The position numbers were made by a program, and so were the translations under genes. DNA of 64,000 bases from CAZSDU01 sp964605775 (GTDB taxonomy: Bacteria; Bacteroidota; Bacteroidia; Bacteroidales; FEN-979), in NCBI GenBank assembly GCA_964605775.1, contig CAZSDU010000003.1, positions 62,001-126,000 on the forward strand, in the 5' to 3' direction. Positions 8,573-16,954 of the stretch are shown here, one piece after another. Position 1 is the first letter of the stretch; every line of letters starts with the position of its first letter. The notes beneath the pieces were generated by a model that was not told the DNA's origin, did no database searches, and worked only from the letters and a program-made list of their open reading frames with translations.

Positions 8573-10225
8573 ATGACAACAAAAAATGAAATCAGGTGTT
8601 CCATCGGTCCGAATGGAGAAAAATTCATCCTTCCTGCCCCGGCAGCGTATTCGAAAGAATTAAAGCGCATTGAAAAACTGGTCGTGCAGGCCAGGAAAGA
8701 AAAGAAAGAAATAGTGGTGGTGATGGGCCTTGGTTTTGTGGGCGCAGTCATGGCTGCCATCGTGGCCGATACGAAAGATAAAAAAGGGAAAAACAGCAAA
8801 CTGGTAATCGGATGCCAGCGCCCCAGTATCAGGAGTTACTGGAAAATTGAAATGATCAATAAGGGGGAATCTCCTGTTAAAGCTGAAGATCCTGAAGTTG
8901 ATGTCTTGATTAATCGATGTGTGACTAAGTCTAAAACCCTAGTGGCAACGTATAACAGCGATTGTCTGAAATTTGCCGATTGTGTGGTAGTAGACGTACA
9001 ATGTGATTTTTCCAAAAAGCAACTTGGAAATATGAAGTCGGGGGAAGCCGATATGGCTGCCCTGGAGGATACCATGAAGACCATAGGGGATAAAATCCCA
9101 CCAGAATGTCTTGTATTGATTGAAACCACTGTGGCTCCGGGGACTACGGAATTTGTAGCCTGGCCGATCCTGAAAAAAGCTTTCAGTAAACGAGGGATTA
9201 AGAAGACTCCGCTTCTTGCTCATAGTTTTGAAAGGGTAATGCCGGGGAAGGATTATGTAGCCTCAATTCGTGATTTCTGGAGGGTTTGCTCAGGATGTGA
9301 CACAGAGGCAAGAAGCAGAGTTGAAAAATTCCTTCATGAAGTACTGAATACAAAAGATTTTCCACTTACTGTCATGGATCGGCCTATTGAATCAGAAACA
9401 ACCAAGATCATAGAAAATTCTTACCGTGCAACTATTCTTGCCTTTTTGAATGAATGGAGCCTTTTTTCAGAGCGAAACGGAGTGGACCTTATCAAGGTGA
9501 TCAAGGCCATAAAAATGCGTCCGACCCATAGTAATATTATCTTTCCGGGACCGGGAATCGGAGGTTATTGTTTGCCGAAAGATGGTGGATTGGGTTATTG
9601 GTCATATAAGCATATCCTGGGATTTGAAGATGGAGACAAGATATTTAAATTAACTCCCGCAGCCATTGATATCAATGACACCCGCGGACTTCATGTCGCT
9701 GAGCTGACCCGCGATGCGCTGCGCAATATGGGGCGCTATATCGCCGGGGCTGAAGTGCTGATCTGTGGCGCTTCTTATCGGCAGGATGTTGGAGATACCC
9801 GATACAGCGGCAGTGAAATGGTTGTACGTAAACTGTCGGAGATGAGTGCAGAGATCAGGGTGCATGATCCCTATGTGGATCATTGGTATGAACTTGAAGA
9901 CCAGGAAGAATATCCTGCTCCCGGTCATTCCTGGAAAAGGTTTTTCCGCAACCAGGATAATCTTAAAAATGCTGTAGTTCAGAAAGATTTGAAAAAGGCA
10001 TTAAAGGGCGTGGAGGTGATGATCCTTGCCGTTCCGCATTCCGAATACCTGGACCTCAATCCTGATGATATTGTGAAGTGGGCTGGCGGTCCCATCGCTG
10101 TCGTGGATGCCTTTGGCATTCTGACGGATGAAAAAATCTGCCGATATTTTGAACTGGGATGTGAAGTGAAAGCCCTGGGTCGTGGTCATCTGGCAAGGCT
10201 GAAAAGGGAAGTCAGAAAATATTAA
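8573..10225 (+). CDS. UDP-glucose/GDP-mannose dehydrogenase family nucleotide-sugar dehydrogenase
   Basis: The family oxidises the C6 hydroxyl of a nucleotide sugar to a uronic acid with two NAD+. The 550-residue protein has an N-terminal extension of about 45 residues, then a Rossmann motif (GLGFVGAVMA, near residue 52), the ETTVAPGTTE motif, the central dimerisation helix (ENSYRATILAFLNEW), the catalytic motif GGYCLPKD with Cys333, and a C-terminal UDP-binding domain (CGASYRQDVGDTR, PYVD). The sugar cannot be read from the sequence; UDP-N-acetyl-mannosaminuronate or UDP-glucuronate producers are both possible. It stands alone between pheT (18 bp upstream) and a sigma-54 regulator rather than in a polysaccharide cluster. 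Confidence 0.88.
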   Translation: MTTKNEIRCSIGPNGEKFILPAPAAYSKELKRIEKLVVQARKEKKEIVVVMGLGFVGAVMAAIVADTKDKKGKNSKLVIGCQRPSIRSYWKIEMINKGESPVKAEDPEVDVLINRCVTKSKTLVATYNSDCLKFADCVVVDVQCDFSKKQLGNMKSGEADMAALEDTMKTIGDKIPPECLVLIETTVAPGTTEFVAWPILKKAFSKRGIKKTPLLAHSFERVMPGKDYVASIRDFWRVCSGCDTEARSRVEKFLHEVLNTKDFPLTVMDRPIESETTKIIENSYRATILAFLNEWSLFSERNGVDLIKVIKAIKMRPTHSNIIFPGPGIGGYCLPKDGGLGYWSYKHILGFEDGDKIFKLTPAAIDINDTRGLHVAELTRDALRNMGRYIAGAEVLICGASYRQDVGDTRYSGSEMVVRKLSEMSAEIRVHDPYVDHWYELEDQEEYPAPGHSWKRFFRNQDNLKNAVVQKDLKKALKGVEVMILAVPHSEYLDLNPDDIVKWAGGPIAVVDAFGILTDEKICRYFELGCEVKALGRGHLARLKREVRKY

Positions 10226-10236
10226 GTGGTTATTTG

Positions 10237-10244
10237 TAACTTTG
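10237..10244 (+). promoter_or_regulatory. -7 promoter element upstream of the sigma-54 activator gene
   Basis: TAACTTTG fits the Bacteroidota TAnnTTTG box and lies 22 bp before the ATG at 10267 and 11 bp after the preceding stop codon. No convincing -33 TTTG was found at the usual distance. Confidence 0.5.
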
Positions 10245-10266
10245 CATTTGAAAAACAATGAATTAA

Positions 10267-11490
10267 ATGGATATTTTGTCCATCAAGCAGCGATTTGGAA
10301 TCATTGGCAATTCTCCCTTGCTCGACCGGGCCATCGACATTGCCCGCCAGGTTTCAGCCACTGACATAACCGTTTTAATTAATGGTGAAAGCGGTACCGG
10401 AAAGGAATTTTTTCCTAAAATAATACATCAGTTAAGTGCCCGGAAACATGGTCCCTATATTGCCGTTAATTGTGGCGCCATTCCTGAAGGGACCATAGAT
10501 TCCGAATTATTCGGTCATGAAAAAGGTTCTTTTACCGGTGCTCATGAAGCCCGGAAGGGATATTTTGAAGTGGTTGACGGAGGCACTATCTTCCTGGATG
10601 AAGTGGCCGAATTACCGCTGGGGACTCAGGTTCGTCTTCTACGGGTGCTCGAAAGCGGGGAATTTATTCGCGTTGGTTCTTCAAAGGTGCTAAAAACAAA
10701 TGTCAGGGTAGTGGGCGCTACAAATGTGAATATCCCCGATGCCATCAGTTCGGGAAAATTCCGTCAGGATCTTTATTACCGCCTGAGTACCGTACCGATC
10801 AATGTCCCGCCACTCAGAGAAAGACAGGAGGATGTTAACCTGTTATTCCGAAAATTCGCCTCAGATGCTGCAGAAAAATACCGTATGCCTGCCATCCATC
10901 TGGACGAGGAGGCTCAAATGGTTTTGAAAAATTACCGTTGGCCTGGAAATATCAGGCAATTAAAGAACCTTACAGAGCAAATTTCCATTATTGAAAAGAA
11001 CCGTGAAATTGATGCAAAAATTTTGCTGAAATATTTACCTCAGGGTCATTTCAGCGATCTCCCTGTCCTGTATAAAGGTGAAGACACTTCCAAGTTCAAC
11101 GAAAGAGAGATTTTATATAAGGTGCTGTTTGACATGAAAAAAGACATGAATGATCTTAAACAGCTTGTTGTAAACCTCCTTAAAAATGAATCATCAATCA
11201 GCGATGAACTGGGAGAAAATACCCATCTGATCAACCGCCTATATAAGGATATTCAGGAATATAAAGACCCTGTCCAAAGTTTAATTATCCGTCCTGCAGA
11301 AAAAAATATTGATGAACCCATACAGTTACCTGAAGAAGTTGAAGAATCCCTCTCTTTAGAGAAAAAGGAAATCGACTTTATCAAGCGTGCACTTGACAAA
11401 CATGCAGGGAAACGTAAGGATGCAGCCATTGAATTGGGGATATCGGAACGGACATTGTACCGAAAAATCAAAGAATACCATCTCGAATGA
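10267..11490 (+). CDS. Sigma-54-dependent transcriptional activator without a receiver domain
   Basis: The 407-residue protein is an AAA+ enhancer-binding protein. It has Walker A GESGTGKE (residues 40-47), the sigma-54 contact loop GSFTGA (87-92), Walker B IFLDEV (108-113) and arginine-finger region DLYYRLS. A charged linker follows, then a C-terminal Fis-type helix-turn-helix (KDAAIELGISERTLYRKIKE). No receiver, GAF or PAS domain precedes the AAA+ part, so it is probably controlled by its expression level or a partner. Its stop overlaps the lptE start (ATGA at 11487), a coupling I recall as common in Bacteroidota. Its targets are unknown. Confidence 0.93.
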   Translation: MDILSIKQRFGIIGNSPLLDRAIDIARQVSATDITVLINGESGTGKEFFPKIIHQLSARKHGPYIAVNCGAIPEGTIDSELFGHEKGSFTGAHEARKGYFEVVDGGTIFLDEVAELPLGTQVRLLRVLESGEFIRVGSSKVLKTNVRVVGATNVNIPDAISSGKFRQDLYYRLSTVPINVPPLRERQEDVNLLFRKFASDAAEKYRMPAIHLDEEAQMVLKNYRWPGNIRQLKNLTEQISIIEKNREIDAKILLKYLPQGHFSDLPVLYKGEDTSKFNEREILYKVLFDMKKDMNDLKQLVVNLLKNESSISDELGENTHLINRLYKDIQEYKDPVQSLIIRPAEKNIDEPIQLPEEVEESLSLEKKEIDFIKRALDKHAGKRKDAAIELGISERTLYRKIKEYHLE

Positions 11491-12017
11491 ATCAGAACAG
11501 AACCATATGGCGTGCAACGGAACAATTATCCTTTCTAATCATAGTTTTGCTATTTCAGGCTTGCCGTATGAGTTATTCTTTTACCGGCGCTTCCATATCA
11601 CCCAATGTTAAAACTGTAGCCATTCCCCGGCTTGTCAACAGCGCCCCTTTCGTGGTTCCAACCCTCGCCGGTACCCTGACCAATTCCCTTCAGGATTATT
11701 TTACCTCTCAAACCAACCTTGATGTTGTGGATCGCAATGGAGATCTGAATCTGGAAGGAAGTATCACCAATTATGCAGTACAGCCTGTGGCCATCCAGGG
11801 AAATGAAACAGCGGCCATGTCAAGACTGACCATTACCGTCAATATAAAATTTACGAATAAAACCAATGAAAAACAAAACTGGGAAACTTCTTTTTCAAGG
11901 TACCTGGATTTTCCCAGTGTTCCCGGATTGACCCCTGCCAACCAGGACGTTATTATCGCGGGGATTACCGAGCAGCTTGTTCAGGATATTTTTAATAAAT
12001 CCGTCGTTAATTGGTAA
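11487..12017 (+). CDS. lptE: LptE-family LPS-assembly lipoprotein
   Basis: The 176-residue protein has a signal peptide ending in a lipobox LLFQAC with Cys26 as the lipidated residue. The mature part (ISPNVKTVAIPRLVN, then LTNSLQDYFTSQTNLDVV) follows the LptE pattern: a beta-alpha protein that plugs the LptD translocon and helps insert LPS in the outer membrane. It is translationally coupled to the upstream sigma-54 activator by a 4-bp overlap. lptD is not in the window. The family assignment also rests on the conserved neighbourhood sigma-54 activator/lptE/TPR/secG. Confidence 0.88.
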   Translation: MNQNRTIWRATEQLSFLIIVLLFQACRMSYSFTGASISPNVKTVAIPRLVNSAPFVVPTLAGTLTNSLQDYFTSQTNLDVVDRNGDLNLEGSITNYAVQPVAIQGNETAAMSRLTITVNIKFTNKTNEKQNWETSFSRYLDFPSVPGLTPANQDVIIAGITEQLVQDIFNKSVVNW

Positions 12018-12036
12018 ATTAAGCTCGAATTTGACC

Positions 12037-12720
12037 ATGAACCGTCAGCAATTTGCAACATTTGTAAAAAATCCCGGACTTGCGGATAGTCAAAGTCTGA
12101 AATTGCTGGAAGAACTGGTCAAACGATACCCCTGTTGTCAGTCAGGACAAATGCTGTACACTTACAATCTTTTCAAAGAAAACAATTTACAGTACCCTGA
12201 ACAATTAAAGAAAGCTGCAGCCTATTCCGGTGACCGGAAAAAGTTAAAAGAACTTTTCTTTCAACCTCATCCTGACCTCAGGATCAGGACAATTGTTTGT
12301 CCACCCCAGAAAGCAGAAAGGGCCGAGCCTGAAATATCACATCAAATTTCACCATCAGATGACAGGTTAACAAGGAAAGCCTTGCTTGATATTGTCCGGA
12401 AAAGACTGATGGAAATAGAAACAGGGTATCATACGCCCCAAGAAAAAGAAAAGGAAGGTCTGACCAAAAATAAGCTGATTGAAAAATTTATCATTGAGGA
12501 ACCCCGCATCTCGCCGCCCAAAGCTTCATTTTTTAATCCATCTGCAAGCGCCTCTCAGAGCAATGTAGATGAAGAAGAGATCATCAGCGAGACATTGGCC
12601 CGTTTATATGCCAATCAGGGAAACATACAGAAAGCCATTCATATTTATGAGAAATTATCCTTGTTAAATCAAGAAAAAAGTCGTTACTTTGCCGCCCAAA
12701 TTGAAAATTTAAAATCATAA
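12037..12720 (+). CDS. Hypothetical protein with a C-terminal TPR-like repeat
   Basis: I place the start at the ATG at 12037 (MNRQQFATFV), 19 bp after lptE, rather than at an upstream in-frame ATG that would lie inside lptE. The 227-residue product is soluble with no signal peptide. It has a helical N-terminal part (KLLEELVKRYPCCQSGQML), a charged low-complexity middle, and a C-terminal helix pair (TLARLYANQGNIQKAIHIYE) that resembles one tetratricopeptide repeat. It sits between lptE and secG, where similar proteins recur in the phylum; its function is not known. Confidence 0.75.
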   Translation: MNRQQFATFVKNPGLADSQSLKLLEELVKRYPCCQSGQMLYTYNLFKENNLQYPEQLKKAAAYSGDRKKLKELFFQPHPDLRIRTIVCPPQKAERAEPEISHQISPSDDRLTRKALLDIVRKRLMEIETGYHTPQEKEKEGLTKNKLIEKFIIEEPRISPPKASFFNPSASASQSNVDEEEIISETLARLYANQGNIQKAIHIYEKLSLLNQEKSRYFAAQIENLKS

Positions 12721-12726
12721 ATAAAA

Positions 12727-13062
12727 ATGGGACTATATATTCTGATTTCTGTTCTGATCCTGATCACTTGTGTGCTGATGATCCTTGTTGTGCTGGTACA
12801 AAATTCCAAGGGAGGAGGCCTGGCATCTAACTTTGCTTCTTCCAATCAGTTTATGGGGGTAAGGAAAACCGCTGATTTCTTAGAGAAAACCACCTGGACG
12901 TTAGCAATTATTTTACTTGTCCTGAGTCTTTTTTCCATTTTTGTCATTCCCAAAAATCAGGGTGAGGCTGCAGTACAGCAGAGCGAGATACAGAAACAGA
13001 TCGATGAATCAAAAACTGCTCCGATTAAGGATTTTCAAGCTCCTCCGGCACAGAAGAAGTAA
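12727..13062 (+). CDS. secG: Preprotein translocase subunit SecG
   Basis: A 111-residue protein with two membrane helices (about residues 3-24 and 56-76) separated by the conserved VLVQNSKGGGLAS loop and a FLEKTTW segment, as in SecG. SecG is the small accessory subunit of SecYEG and assists SecA-driven export. The C-terminus is a polar, glutamine- and proline-rich tail. It begins 6 bp after the TPR gene and is followed by a terminator, closing this operon. Confidence 0.95.
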   Translation: MGLYILISVLILITCVLMILVVLVQNSKGGGLASNFASSNQFMGVRKTADFLEKTTWTLAIILLVLSLFSIFVIPKNQGEAAVQQSEIQKQIDESKTAPIKDFQAPPAQKK

Positions 13063-13106
13063 TTAATGTGTTTCCGGATTGTGTCCTTGCGTTTGTTGTC
13101 TTAGGG

Positions 13107-13144
13107 AAAATGTCAGATTGTCATAAATGCTGACATTTTTTTTT
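13107..13144 (+). terminator. Rho-independent terminator after secG
   Basis: A 10-bp perfect stem (AAAATGTCAG, 13107-13116, with CTGACATTTT, 13130-13139), a 13-nt loop and a run of nine T residues. It separates the lptE-secG operon from groESL. Confidence 0.8.
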
Positions 13145-13207
13145 CAATATTTATGAGAATCTGCAAAATTGTCCCTTTCCATTGCTTATTTTTTATTTGG
13201 CATAAAA

Positions 13208-13226
13208 TATGACATAGTATGTCATA
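13208..13226. promoter_or_regulatory. Perfect inverted repeat upstream of groES (candidate operator)
   Basis: TATGACAT-AGT-ATGTCATA is an 8-bp-arm perfect inverted repeat 48 bp before the groES ATG. It is not a CIRCE element. Its position fits a regulator-binding site controlling groESL, but no regulator can be named. The TGACAT core also occurs in the terminator stem just upstream, so chance cannot be excluded. Confidence 0.45.
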
Positions 13227-13274
13227 CTTACCTAAAAGTAAAAATCTTAATGTTAAACTTTAAAATATAACGAA

Positions 13275-13553
13275 ATGGCAAAATTGAAAATTAGGCCCCT
13301 GGCAGACCGCGTTTTAGTGGAACCGGCTGCTGCTGAAGAAAAAACAGCAGGAGGTATTATTATTCCTGACACAGCAAAAGAAAAACCCATGAAAGGAACC
13401 GTTGTTGCCGTTGGACCAGGCAAAAAAGATGAACCCATGACGGTTAAAGTTGGTGAAACGGTGCTCTATGGTAAATATGCCGGAACCGAAATCACCATTG
13501 ATAGTGTGAATTACTTAATTATGCGCGAATCTGATATCGTCGCTGTAATTTAA
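13275..13553 (+). CDS. groES: Co-chaperonin GroES
   Basis: A 92-residue Hsp10 with the N-terminal motif IRPLADRVLVEP, the mobile-loop segment EEKTAGGIIIPDTAKEK and the C-terminal MRESDIVAVI. GroES caps the GroEL chamber. It is followed by groEL after 49 bp, the standard order. No CIRCE operator is present upstream; a different inverted repeat lies at 13208-13226. Confidence 0.98.
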   Translation: MAKLKIRPLADRVLVEPAAAEEKTAGGIIIPDTAKEKPMKGTVVAVGPGKKDEPMTVKVGETVLYGKYAGTEITIDSVNYLIMRESDIVAVI

Positions 13554-13602
13554 CCATCGATGTGCATTAAGAATTATTAAAAACAAATAAAAACGAAAAA
13601 TT

Positions 13603-15240
13603 ATGGCAAAAGATATTATATTTAGCATCAGAGCAAGAGAAGCGTTAAAGAAGGGAGTTGACGAACTTTCCAATGCAGTTAAAGTGACCCTTGGCCCCAA
13701 AGGCCGTAATGTCATTATAGACAAATCTTATGGTTCACCCATGGTGACGAAAGACGGAGTAACCGTGGCCAAAGAAGTGGAGTTAAAAGATGCCGTGGAA
13801 AATATGGGCGCCCAGATGGTGAAGGAAGTGGCTTCAAAGACCAGCGATATTGCCGGTGATGGAACTACCACAGCCACCGTTTTGGCTCAGTCTATTTTTA
13901 CCACAGGATTGAAAAATGTAACTGCCGGAGCTAATCCAATGGATCTGAAACGAGGCATAGATAAAGCCGTTCTGGAAGTCATCAAATCTTTGAAAGCACA
14001 AACCAAACAGGTTGGTGATTCCATGGAGAAAATTGAACAGATTGCCTCTATTTCTGCCAACAATGATAGTTTCATCGGAAAGATGATTGCTGAAGCCATG
14101 AACAAGGTTAAAAAGGAAGGCGTCATCACCATAGAAGAAGCAAAAGGTATTGAAACCACTGTTAAGGTTGTGGAAGGGATGCAGTTTGACCGCGGTTATA
14201 TCAGTCCATACTTTGTCACAGATACTGACAAAATGGAAGCAGTTTATGAAACCCCCTATATCCTTATTTATGACAAAAAAGTTAGTGTCATGAAGGATCT
14301 CCTTCCGGTTTTGGAAAAAGTGGTTCAGACCGGTCGTCCGCTAATCATCGTTTCTGAAGATGTGGAAGGAGAAGCATTGGCCACTCTTGTAGTCAATAAG
14401 ATCCGTGGAACACTGAAAGTTGCAGCAGTTAAAGCTCCTGGTTTCGGCGACCGTCGCAAGGAAATGCTGGAAGATATTGCAGTACTTACTGGTGGTACCG
14501 TTATCAGTGAAGAAAAGGGATTCAAACTTGAAGATGCTACCCTTCAGTATCTTGGCCAAGCAGAAAAAGTTACCATTGATAAAGAAAATACAACCATCAT
14601 TAACGGAAGTGGTAAAAAAGCCGATATTACCGGTAGGATTAACCAGATCAAGACCCAGATCGGAACGACAACTTCTGATTATGACAGGGAAAAACTTCAG
14701 GAACGTCTGGCTAAATTAGCTGGCGGTGTTGCAGTTATATACGTTGGTGCTGCTTCTGAAATTGAAATGAAAGAAAAGAAAGATCGTTTTGACGATGCTT
14801 TACATGCTACCCGTGCTGCCATTGAGGAAGGTATTATTCCTGGTGGAGGTGTCGCTTACCTGCGTGCCCAGAAAGTGATTGAAAAAATGAAGGGGGAAAA
14901 CGAAGACGAAACCACTGGTATCGCCATCATCAGACGGGCATTGGAAGAACCACTCCGTCAGATTGTTGAAAACGCCGGACTCGAAGGTTCCGTAATCATA
15001 CAAAAAGTAAAAGAAGGGAAAGATGATTTTGGGTTCAATGCCCGCACTGAAGTTTTTGAAGGCCTTTATAAAGCCGGTGTTATCGATCCCACCAAAGTGG
15101 CCAGGGTGGCACTTGAAAACGCTGCTTCGATTGCCAGCATGTTACTGACCACCGAATGTGTTTTGGCTACTCATAAAGAAGAAAAACCCGCTATGCCCCC
15201 GATGAATCCCGGAATGGGCGGAATGGACGGGATGTACTAA
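13603..15240 (+). CDS. groEL: Chaperonin GroEL
   Basis: A 545-residue Hsp60 of standard length. It has the ATP-binding motif GDGTTT (residues 85-90), the signature region AAIEEGIIPGGGVAYL, and the Met/Gly-rich C-terminal tail (NPGMGGMDGMY). It forms the folding chamber with GroES. The gene ends at a strong terminator at 15259-15288. Confidence 0.99.
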   Translation: MAKDIIFSIRAREALKKGVDELSNAVKVTLGPKGRNVIIDKSYGSPMVTKDGVTVAKEVELKDAVENMGAQMVKEVASKTSDIAGDGTTTATVLAQSIFTTGLKNVTAGANPMDLKRGIDKAVLEVIKSLKAQTKQVGDSMEKIEQIASISANNDSFIGKMIAEAMNKVKKEGVITIEEAKGIETTVKVVEGMQFDRGYISPYFVTDTDKMEAVYETPYILIYDKKVSVMKDLLPVLEKVVQTGRPLIIVSEDVEGEALATLVVNKIRGTLKVAAVKAPGFGDRRKEMLEDIAVLTGGTVISEEKGFKLEDATLQYLGQAEKVTIDKENTTIINGSGKKADITGRINQIKTQIGTTTSDYDREKLQERLAKLAGGVAVIYVGAASEIEMKEKKDRFDDALHATRAAIEEGIIPGGGVAYLRAQKVIEKMKGENEDETTGIAIIRRALEEPLRQIVENAGLEGSVIIQKVKEGKDDFGFNARTEVFEGLYKAGVIDPTKVARVALENAASIASMLLTTECVLATHKEEKPAMPPMNPGMGGMDGMY

Positions 15241-15258
15241 CAGTTGAAAGATCTGTTC

Positions 15259-15288
15259 AAAAAAGCCCTGAACTCTCAGGGCTTTTTT
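15259..15288 (+). terminator. Rho-independent terminator after groEL
   Basis: Perfect stem AAAAAAGCCCTGA / TCAGGGCTTTTTT with a 4-nt loop (ACTC), followed by further T residues. It lies 18 bp after the groEL stop. Confidence 0.9.
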
Positions 15289-15329
15289 ATTGATTTTTTT
15301 ATATATTGCAAGTATCAAAATACGTTAAT

Positions 15330-15875
15330 ATGAAACCACTGGTTTTTATTCTTACGATGTTCTGGGGATACATGCCCTTGCTCAAGGCCCAGCAGGTAAG
15401 CCCGAATCTCCCCCTTGACCCTGATACAAAAAAAATCATGTACCGCGCCGTGATTGAACAGGAAGGAAGCCCTTCCTATTTATATGATAAGGCAGTGGAA
15501 TGGTTCAGCTATTATTATCCTAACCCCACAGCAGTATATACGGTTCAGGATAAAGTCAACGGAAAAATTGAAGGGACAGGGCGAATGAAAATATATTACA
15601 CCGATACCAAATCCGGCGTTCGTATGGAAGGAGGCTTGGTGATCTATAACCTGAAACTTGAATTCAAGGAAAACAAATTCCGATATACCATTACAGACTT
15701 CAACCTCAAAGCAGCTTCACGTTTTCCGGTTGAAAGATGGATGAATACTGCTGATCCTGCCCACAACCCAAACTGGGATGCCTACCTGAATCAGGTGGAC
15801 ACTACCATACAAAGACTGGTTTCGACGTTGAAAGAAAAAATGAAGCCAACCGTAATTAAAAAAGATGAATGGTAA
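15330..15875 (+). CDS. Exported DUF4468-type protein
   Basis: The ATG at 15330 gives a 181-residue protein with a signal peptide (MKPLVFILTMFWGYMPL, cleavage near LKAQ). The mature part has the pattern of DUF4468 (TBP-like fold): a helix with YDKAVEWFSYYYPNP, then KVNGKIEGTGRMKIYY and alternating strands, and a final amphipathic helix. These proteins are common periplasmic or surface proteins of Bacteroidota with no known function. An earlier in-frame TTG exists but would place charged residues before the signal. Its last bases overlap the start of rlmN by 11 bp. Confidence 0.75.
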   Translation: MKPLVFILTMFWGYMPLLKAQQVSPNLPLDPDTKKIMYRAVIEQEGSPSYLYDKAVEWFSYYYPNPTAVYTVQDKVNGKIEGTGRMKIYYTDTKSGVRMEGGLVIYNLKLEFKENKFRYTITDFNLKAASRFPVERWMNTADPAHNPNWDAYLNQVDTTIQRLVSTLKEKMKPTVIKKDEW

Positions 15876-16929
15876 TCATTTACCGGATATCCGTGAGACT
15901 TCCAGGGACGAACTGTTAAGCTTTTTTCTTAAGCATCATGAAAAAGGATTCAGGGGAGGACAGGCTTACTTGTGGCTCTGGCAAAAAGCATGTACCTCCT
16001 TTGAAGCAATGACCAGCCTTCCCAAAACTTTACATCAGCTGATGGCCGAGCACTTCACCTTTCATATTGCACAACCGGAGATCAAACGGATCAGCAGGGA
16101 TGGAACGATTAAAGTGGGTTTCCGCTTATTTGACGGCTTGATGGTGGAAGGAGTACTTATTCCCGGTGATGGCAGATATACGGCCTGCATTTCTTCTCAA
16201 GCTGGCTGTGCCCTTGGTTGTTTTTTTTGTGCCACGGGAAAACAAGGGTTTCACAGGAATCTGAGTTGTGGAGAAATTTTTGATCAGGTGGTTTATCTTT
16301 CAAAGTTGGCTGAAGAAAATCCATTACCGGGAAAGAATCTGAAATCAAGAGCCTTGTCGAATATCGTATATATGGGTATGGGTGAACCCTTCATGAACTA
16401 TGACAATGTAGTGAAATCAATTGAAAAGCTTACCCATGAGGAAGGGTTGGGTATGTCGCCTCAGCGGATTACCGTTTCCAGTATCGGCATCCCCAAAATG
16501 ATCAGACAGATGGCCGATGATGACCCAAAATATCACTTTGCCCTCTCCCTGCATGCTGCCTCGGATCTTAAACGTAACCAGCTTATTCCCTTCAGTCTTA
16601 AGCATCCATTATCTATGCTTACGGATGCCCTGAAATATTATCATACAAAGACAAAAAAAAGGTTTACCATTGAGTTTGTTCTGTTTGGCGGTGTGAATGA
16701 TTCTTTGGAAGACGCACAAGAATTGGCAATATTCTGTAAAAGTTTTCCGGTCAAGATCAACATCATTGAATATAATCCGGTTAGCAATTCCGGATTCAGG
16801 GGCACAGAACCGGAAAAAATCAAAGCGTTTGCCGGTTTTTTAGAGAAAAAAAACCTGGTTGTCAATATCCGCAGAAGCCGTGGTAAAGATATTGACGCAG
16901 CCTGCGGTCAGCTTTCGGCAGATCAATGA
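15865..16929 (+). CDS. rlmN: 23S rRNA (adenine2503-C2)/tRNA(adenine37-C2) methyltransferase RlmN
   Basis: A 354-residue radical-SAM methyltransferase. The [4Fe-4S] motif is CALGCFFC with Cys115, Cys119 and Cys122. GMGEPFMNYDNV is the conserved SAM-binding GEP region, and the methyl-carrier Cys lies near the C-terminus (Cys347 in AACGQL). RlmN methylates A2503 of 23S rRNA and A37 of some tRNAs through a protein-bound methylene intermediate. It overlaps the preceding DUF4468 gene by 11 bp, suggesting translational coupling. Confidence 0.96.
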   Translation: MNGNHLPDIRETSRDELLSFFLKHHEKGFRGGQAYLWLWQKACTSFEAMTSLPKTLHQLMAEHFTFHIAQPEIKRISRDGTIKVGFRLFDGLMVEGVLIPGDGRYTACISSQAGCALGCFFCATGKQGFHRNLSCGEIFDQVVYLSKLAEENPLPGKNLKSRALSNIVYMGMGEPFMNYDNVVKSIEKLTHEEGLGMSPQRITVSSIGIPKMIRQMADDDPKYHFALSLHAASDLKRNQLIPFSLKHPLSMLTDALKYYHTKTKKRFTIEFVLFGGVNDSLEDAQELAIFCKSFPVKINIIEYNPVSNSGFRGTEPEKIKAFAGFLEKKNLVVNIRRSRGKDIDAACGQLSADQ

Positions 16930-16954
16930 ATGATTCTATTAAATACAATCGAAT

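Noticed and set aside
11977..12036. Longer N-terminus for the TPR protein, starting inside lptE
   Set aside because: The ATG at 12037 directly after lptE gives a soluble start; the extension merely reads the lptE 3' end in another frame.
13063..13274. CIRCE/HrcA operator before groES
   Set aside because: No TTAGCACTC-N9-GAGTGCTAA or close match; the inverted repeat found has an unrelated sequence.
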